64,000 bases of DNA from assembly GCF_021129155.1 (NCBI RefSeq), contig NZ_JAJOMC010000009.1:1-64000 (forward strand), given 5' to 3'. Below are positions 61,448-64,000 of this stretch, one piece after another. Numbering within the stretch: position 1 is the first letter of the stretch; every line of letters begins with the position of its first letter. The translations under genes were made by a program, and so were the position numbers. The stretch comes from Arthrobacter sp. AK04. GTDB taxonomy: Bacteria; Actinomycetota; Actinomycetes; Actinomycetales; Micrococcaceae. Under the pieces are notes generated by a model that did not search any database, had not been told where the DNA came from, and worked only from the letters and a program-made list of their open reading frames with translations.

Positions 61448-62437
61448 CTACCGGGCGCCGTACACACCATAATCACCGGCGGTAGTGCTCACGGCCTCTG
61501 CGCTGGCCACGCCGTCCAGGATGGCCAAACGTACGACGTCGGCTGCCGCGCTTTGCAGGGTGATGAGGCTGAACTGCCGGGCAGCTTCGTCGCTGCGGTC
61601 GAGTGCCACGGCCTGCGTAGACAGGCAGAAGACAGTATCCCCGTCAGCCAGCGTGTGCGAAGGATTCAGAGCTCTCGCAATACCAGCATGTGAGGCAGCC
61701 GCAGTCCGCTTGCACTCGGCCACATCCAGAATGGCGTTGGTCGCCACGACAACAAGGGTGGTATTGAACGGCGGTACGTCCAAGTGGGCAGGTCCCGGTG
61801 CCCGGAAGCTCGCGTCTAAGCGAGGCACGAGCGAGCGAGCGGAGGGCGTCGGGAGCTGCCCACCGCCAGCATCCGGCAGGCCGAGAGCGTTGACGACAGC
61901 AATTGCACCCACCACCACGCCGTTCTCAAGCGTCACAGAGGCAGTCCCCACGCCGCCCTTGTAGGTCCTGGCCATGACTGCGCCGGTCCCGGCACCCACA
62001 TTGCCGCGTCCGACGTCGTGCCCTTCTGCCTGTGCCGCGGCGGCGACGGCGGCCGCATAGCCCATGTCCGCCGTAGGACGTGCCGAAAAGTCCCCGCCCC
62101 TGCCAAGGTCGAAGATCGCGGCTGCCGGCACGATGGGGACCACTCCCCCGGGCACCGCGAACCCGCGGCCGTTCTCCTCGCACCACCGCTGCGCGCCGGC
62201 GGCCGAGGCCAAACCGTAGGCGCTCCCACCGGTAAGGACCACCGCGTCCACCGCGCTGACGAGCGTGGTGGGATCCAGGGCATCGGTTTCATGGGTGGCA
62301 GGTCCGCCGCCCTGCACATCCACCGACCCGCAGGTGCCCGGCGGCGGCAGGACCACCGTGACGCCAGTCAGCCAGCCGTCGTCGGACTTCTGCTGGTGCC
62401 CCACCCGCATGCCGGGTACGTCAGTGATTGCTCCCAT
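61448..62437 (-). CDS. P1-family (DmpA/NylC-like) self-processing peptidase
   Basis: A 329-residue protein of the S58/P1 Ntn-hydrolase family, which includes the aminopeptidase DmpA and the nylon-oligomer hydrolase NylC. The predicted autocleavage point is Asn225-Thr226 in PPFNTTLVVVATNAIL, giving Thr as the N-terminal nucleophile as in NylC; DmpA has Gly-Ser there. VLTGGSAYGLASAAGAQRWCEE and GRGNVGAGTGA are other conserved parts. The ATG at 62437 is favoured (GAGAAT 7 nt upstream); an ATG three codons earlier is possible. The natural substrate is unknown. Confidence 0.85.
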   Translation of the reverse strand: MGAITDVPGMRVGHQQKSDDGWLTGVTVVLPPPGTCGSVDVQGGGPATHETDALDPTTLVSAVDAVVLTGGSAYGLASAAGAQRWCEENGRGFAVPGGVVPIVPAAAIFDLGRGGDFSARPTADMGYAAAVAAAAQAEGHDVGRGNVGAGTGAVMARTYKGGVGTASVTLENGVVVGAIAVVNALGLPDAGGGQLPTPSARSLVPRLDASFRAPGPAHLDVPPFNTTLVVVATNAILDVAECKRTAAASHAGIARALNPSHTLADGDTVFCLSTQAVALDRSDEAARQFSLITLQSAAADVVRLAILDGVASAEAVSTTAGDYGVYGAR

Positions 62438-62595
62438 GGCACCCATTCTCCCCTTTGGCCATCAAACGGATGAATACGGGCGGGTCCCTGCCTTTCAACC
62501 AAACTTTGTGCAAGACTGCATCCAACACAGCGTTAACGGGCAACGAAGCCTCGTCTAACAGTCCTCTGACGAGGGCAAATGCGGCTTTCTGCCTG

Positions 62596-62625
62596 CTGAC
62601 CTTGTGGTGAAGTAATGGCTAGACT
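62596..62625 (+). promoter_or_regulatory. Putative promoter of the sugar ABC transporter operon
   Basis: CTGACC (62596-62601) and TAGACT (62620-62625), 18 bp apart, precede the permease gene by about 50 nt. The 238-bp gap between the divergent P1 peptidase and permease genes shows no other gene. Confidence 0.35.
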
Positions 62626-62675
62626 TCCCCGACCACGGCCGGCCACGAGCAGGCACGAATCCCGTGAGAGACCAC

Positions 62676-63632
62676 ATGACACGTCAACTCGCACCCCGTC
62701 CGTCCACCAAGCCCACCAGGCCCGGACCGGCAGCTATCCCACGACGCCGGCGCTGGACGCAGAGAACCCGGCGTGACTTCTTCGTGTTCCTCGCCCTCGC
62801 CTTGCCGAACCTGGTGCTGATCGCCGTCTTCACGTACCGGCCACTGATCAGCAACATCTACTACTCAACGCTGGACTGGACCCTGGGGTCACCATCCGCC
62901 ACGGTGGTGGGCATCAACAACTACGTCACCTTCTTCACCAGCGACGACGCCTCCAAAGTCCTGGGCACCACGGCAATCTTCACGGTGGTGACCGTAGGCG
63001 GATCCATGATCCTCGGACTGCTCATCGCCCTGGCGCTGAACGCGAAGGTCCGGGGAACCACATTCGCCCGCTCCGCAGTGTTCGCTCCCTACGTCCTGTC
63101 CGGCGTCGGCGTGGGCCTGGTGTGGCTCTTCATTTTCGATCCCGGCTACGGCGTGCTCGCCTGGCTCCTCCGGGGCATCGGCCAACAGAGCCCGCAGTGG
63201 ATCAATGATCCCCAGCTTTCCCTGGTCATGGTCATCCTGGTCTACGTCTGGAAAAACCTGGGGTACTGCGCGGTGGTGTACCTGGCAGGGCTGCAGTCCC
63301 TGCCGCAGGACGTCATGGAGGCAGCCTCGCTGGACGGTGCCAACGGGTTCCGGCGCTTCATCACCATGTCGCTGCCGCTCCTGTCCCCCACCACGTTCTT
63401 CCTGTTGATCACCAGCATGCTCAGTTCGCTGCAGGCCTTTGACCTGATCAGGATTATGACGCCGCTGGGAACCGGCACCAGCACCCTGATCTACGAGGCC
63501 TACCTCCAGGCGTTCGGGGCCTTCAACCGGGCGGGCTATTCCGCGGCCATCTCGGTGATCCTGTTCGCGATCCTCCTGGTGATCACCGTGTTCCAACTGC
63601 GCTTCGTGGAACGGAAGGTGCACTACTCGTGA
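62676..63632 (+). CDS. Carbohydrate ABC transporter permease (MalF/UgpA type)
   Basis: A 318-residue inner-membrane permease. A basic N-terminus (RRRRWTQRTRR) is followed by about six helices, beginning FFVFLALALPNLVLIAVFTY. The EAA loop that contacts the ATPase is DVMEAASLDGANGFRRFITMSLPLLSP. This is the CUT1-type partner arrangement with the next gene. The ATG at 62676 was chosen; a GTG four codons earlier is possible. No substrate-binding protein or ATPase gene is in the window. Confidence 0.9.
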   Translation: MTRQLAPRPSTKPTRPGPAAIPRRRRWTQRTRRDFFVFLALALPNLVLIAVFTYRPLISNIYYSTLDWTLGSPSATVVGINNYVTFFTSDDASKVLGTTAIFTVVTVGGSMILGLLIALALNAKVRGTTFARSAVFAPYVLSGVGVGLVWLFIFDPGYGVLAWLLRGIGQQSPQWINDPQLSLVMVILVYVWKNLGYCAVVYLAGLQSLPQDVMEAASLDGANGFRRFITMSLPLLSPTTFFLLITSMLSSLQAFDLIRIMTPLGTGTSTLIYEAYLQAFGAFNRAGYSAAISVILFAILLVITVFQLRFVERKVHYS

Positions 63633-64000
63633 GCTCCCTGTCGCCGGTCAACCCGGACCCCTCAGCCCCGCCCACGCAGGCCGCGGACCCCGCGATTCCA
63701 CGGGACCGGCCCTTCTCCCGGCAGAACCTGGTGCAGGCCGTCCTGGGCGGGTACGTTCCACTGATCCTGGCCACCCTGGTGGTTTTCCTGCCGCTGCTGT
63801 GGATGGTGCTCAGCTCGTTCAAGCAGCCCGGTGAAATCATCACCATGGATCTTGAGATCCTGCCTGAAGGCCTCAACCTGCAGAACTACCAGATTGCCAT
63901 GACCACGGTGCCGTTCGGCCAGTTCTTCCTCAACAGCGCCATCGTCACGGCGGCGGGCGCCAGCGTCAAGGTGGTCCTGGCCATCCTCACGGCCTACGCC
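63629..64000 (+). CDS. Carbohydrate ABC transporter permease (MalG/UgpE type), partial
   Basis: The first 124 codons of a second permease, cut by the right edge. The GTG start overlaps the previous stop (GTGA). A 30-residue Pro/Ala-rich N-terminus precedes helix 1 (VPLILATLVVFLPLLWMVLSSFK), then PGEIITMDLEILPEGLNLQNYQIAM and FFLNSAIVTAAGASVKVVLAIL, typical of MalG-like permeases. It forms the heterodimeric channel with the preceding protein. Confidence 0.9.
   Translation, partial: MSSLSPVNPDPSAPPTQAADPAIPRDRPFSRQNLVQAVLGGYVPLILATLVVFLPLLWMVLSSFKQPGEIITMDLEILPEGLNLQNYQIAMTTVPFGQFFLNSAIVTAAGASVKVVLAILTAYA

Overview
The window is high-GC chromosomal DNA of an actinobacterium, most likely Arthrobacter/Pseudarthrobacter or a close Micrococcaceae relative. 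The support is a mycothiol glycosyltransferase (MshA), an actinobacterial-type inositol-3-phosphate synthase, a TreY-TreZ-GlgX trehalose operon, GTG/TTG starts, many apparently leaderless genes (a TANNNT box 6-7 nt before the start codon), and rpsK directly followed by rpoA without rpsD. No rRNA, tRNA, CRISPR array or transposase was seen.

Read from right to left, a minus-strand housekeeping backbone runs through the window: infA, rpmJ, rpsM, rpsK, rpoA, rplQ, truA, then rplM, rpsI, then glmM, then glmS, acpS, nnr, then alr, tsaE, tsaB, rimI, tsaD. It is interrupted by accessory blocks. These are (a) 5.6-22.7 kb: a sugar kinase and GH4 glycosidase, mshA, fhs, a MerR/DUF2306 pair between inverted 32-bp repeat blocks, ino1, an aldo/keto reductase and treZ-treY-glgX; (b) 26.9-29.1 kb: coaA, a VanY-like lipoprotein and mscL on the plus strand; (c) 30.6-37.0 kb: a lower-GC surface-glycosylation island; (d) 38.3-57.0 kb: two adjacent Tad/Flp pilus loci and a two-component system.

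The pilus region is the most distinctive part. Locus 1 has a prepilin peptidase, Flp pilin, TadE, TadG, CpaB, CpaE, CpaF, TadB, TadC and a second pilin. Locus 2 has a third pilin, then TadE through TadC in the same order, with the same start-stop overlaps but higher GC and no peptidase of its own. A C35 homopolymer preceded by G10 lies between the first pilin and tadE1. Next to locus 2 are a small Hpt-like protein lacking the phospho-acceptor histidine, an OmpR-type response regulator and a PAS-containing histidine kinase.

The glycosylation island pairs a GT2-GtrA fusion with two tandem YkcB-like GT-C transferases and a divergent acyltransferase-3 protein. This suggests polyprenyl-phosphate-linked sugar transfer and acylation at the cell surface. 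The right edge carries a P1-family (DmpA/NylC-like) peptidase and the start of a sugar ABC transporter operon.
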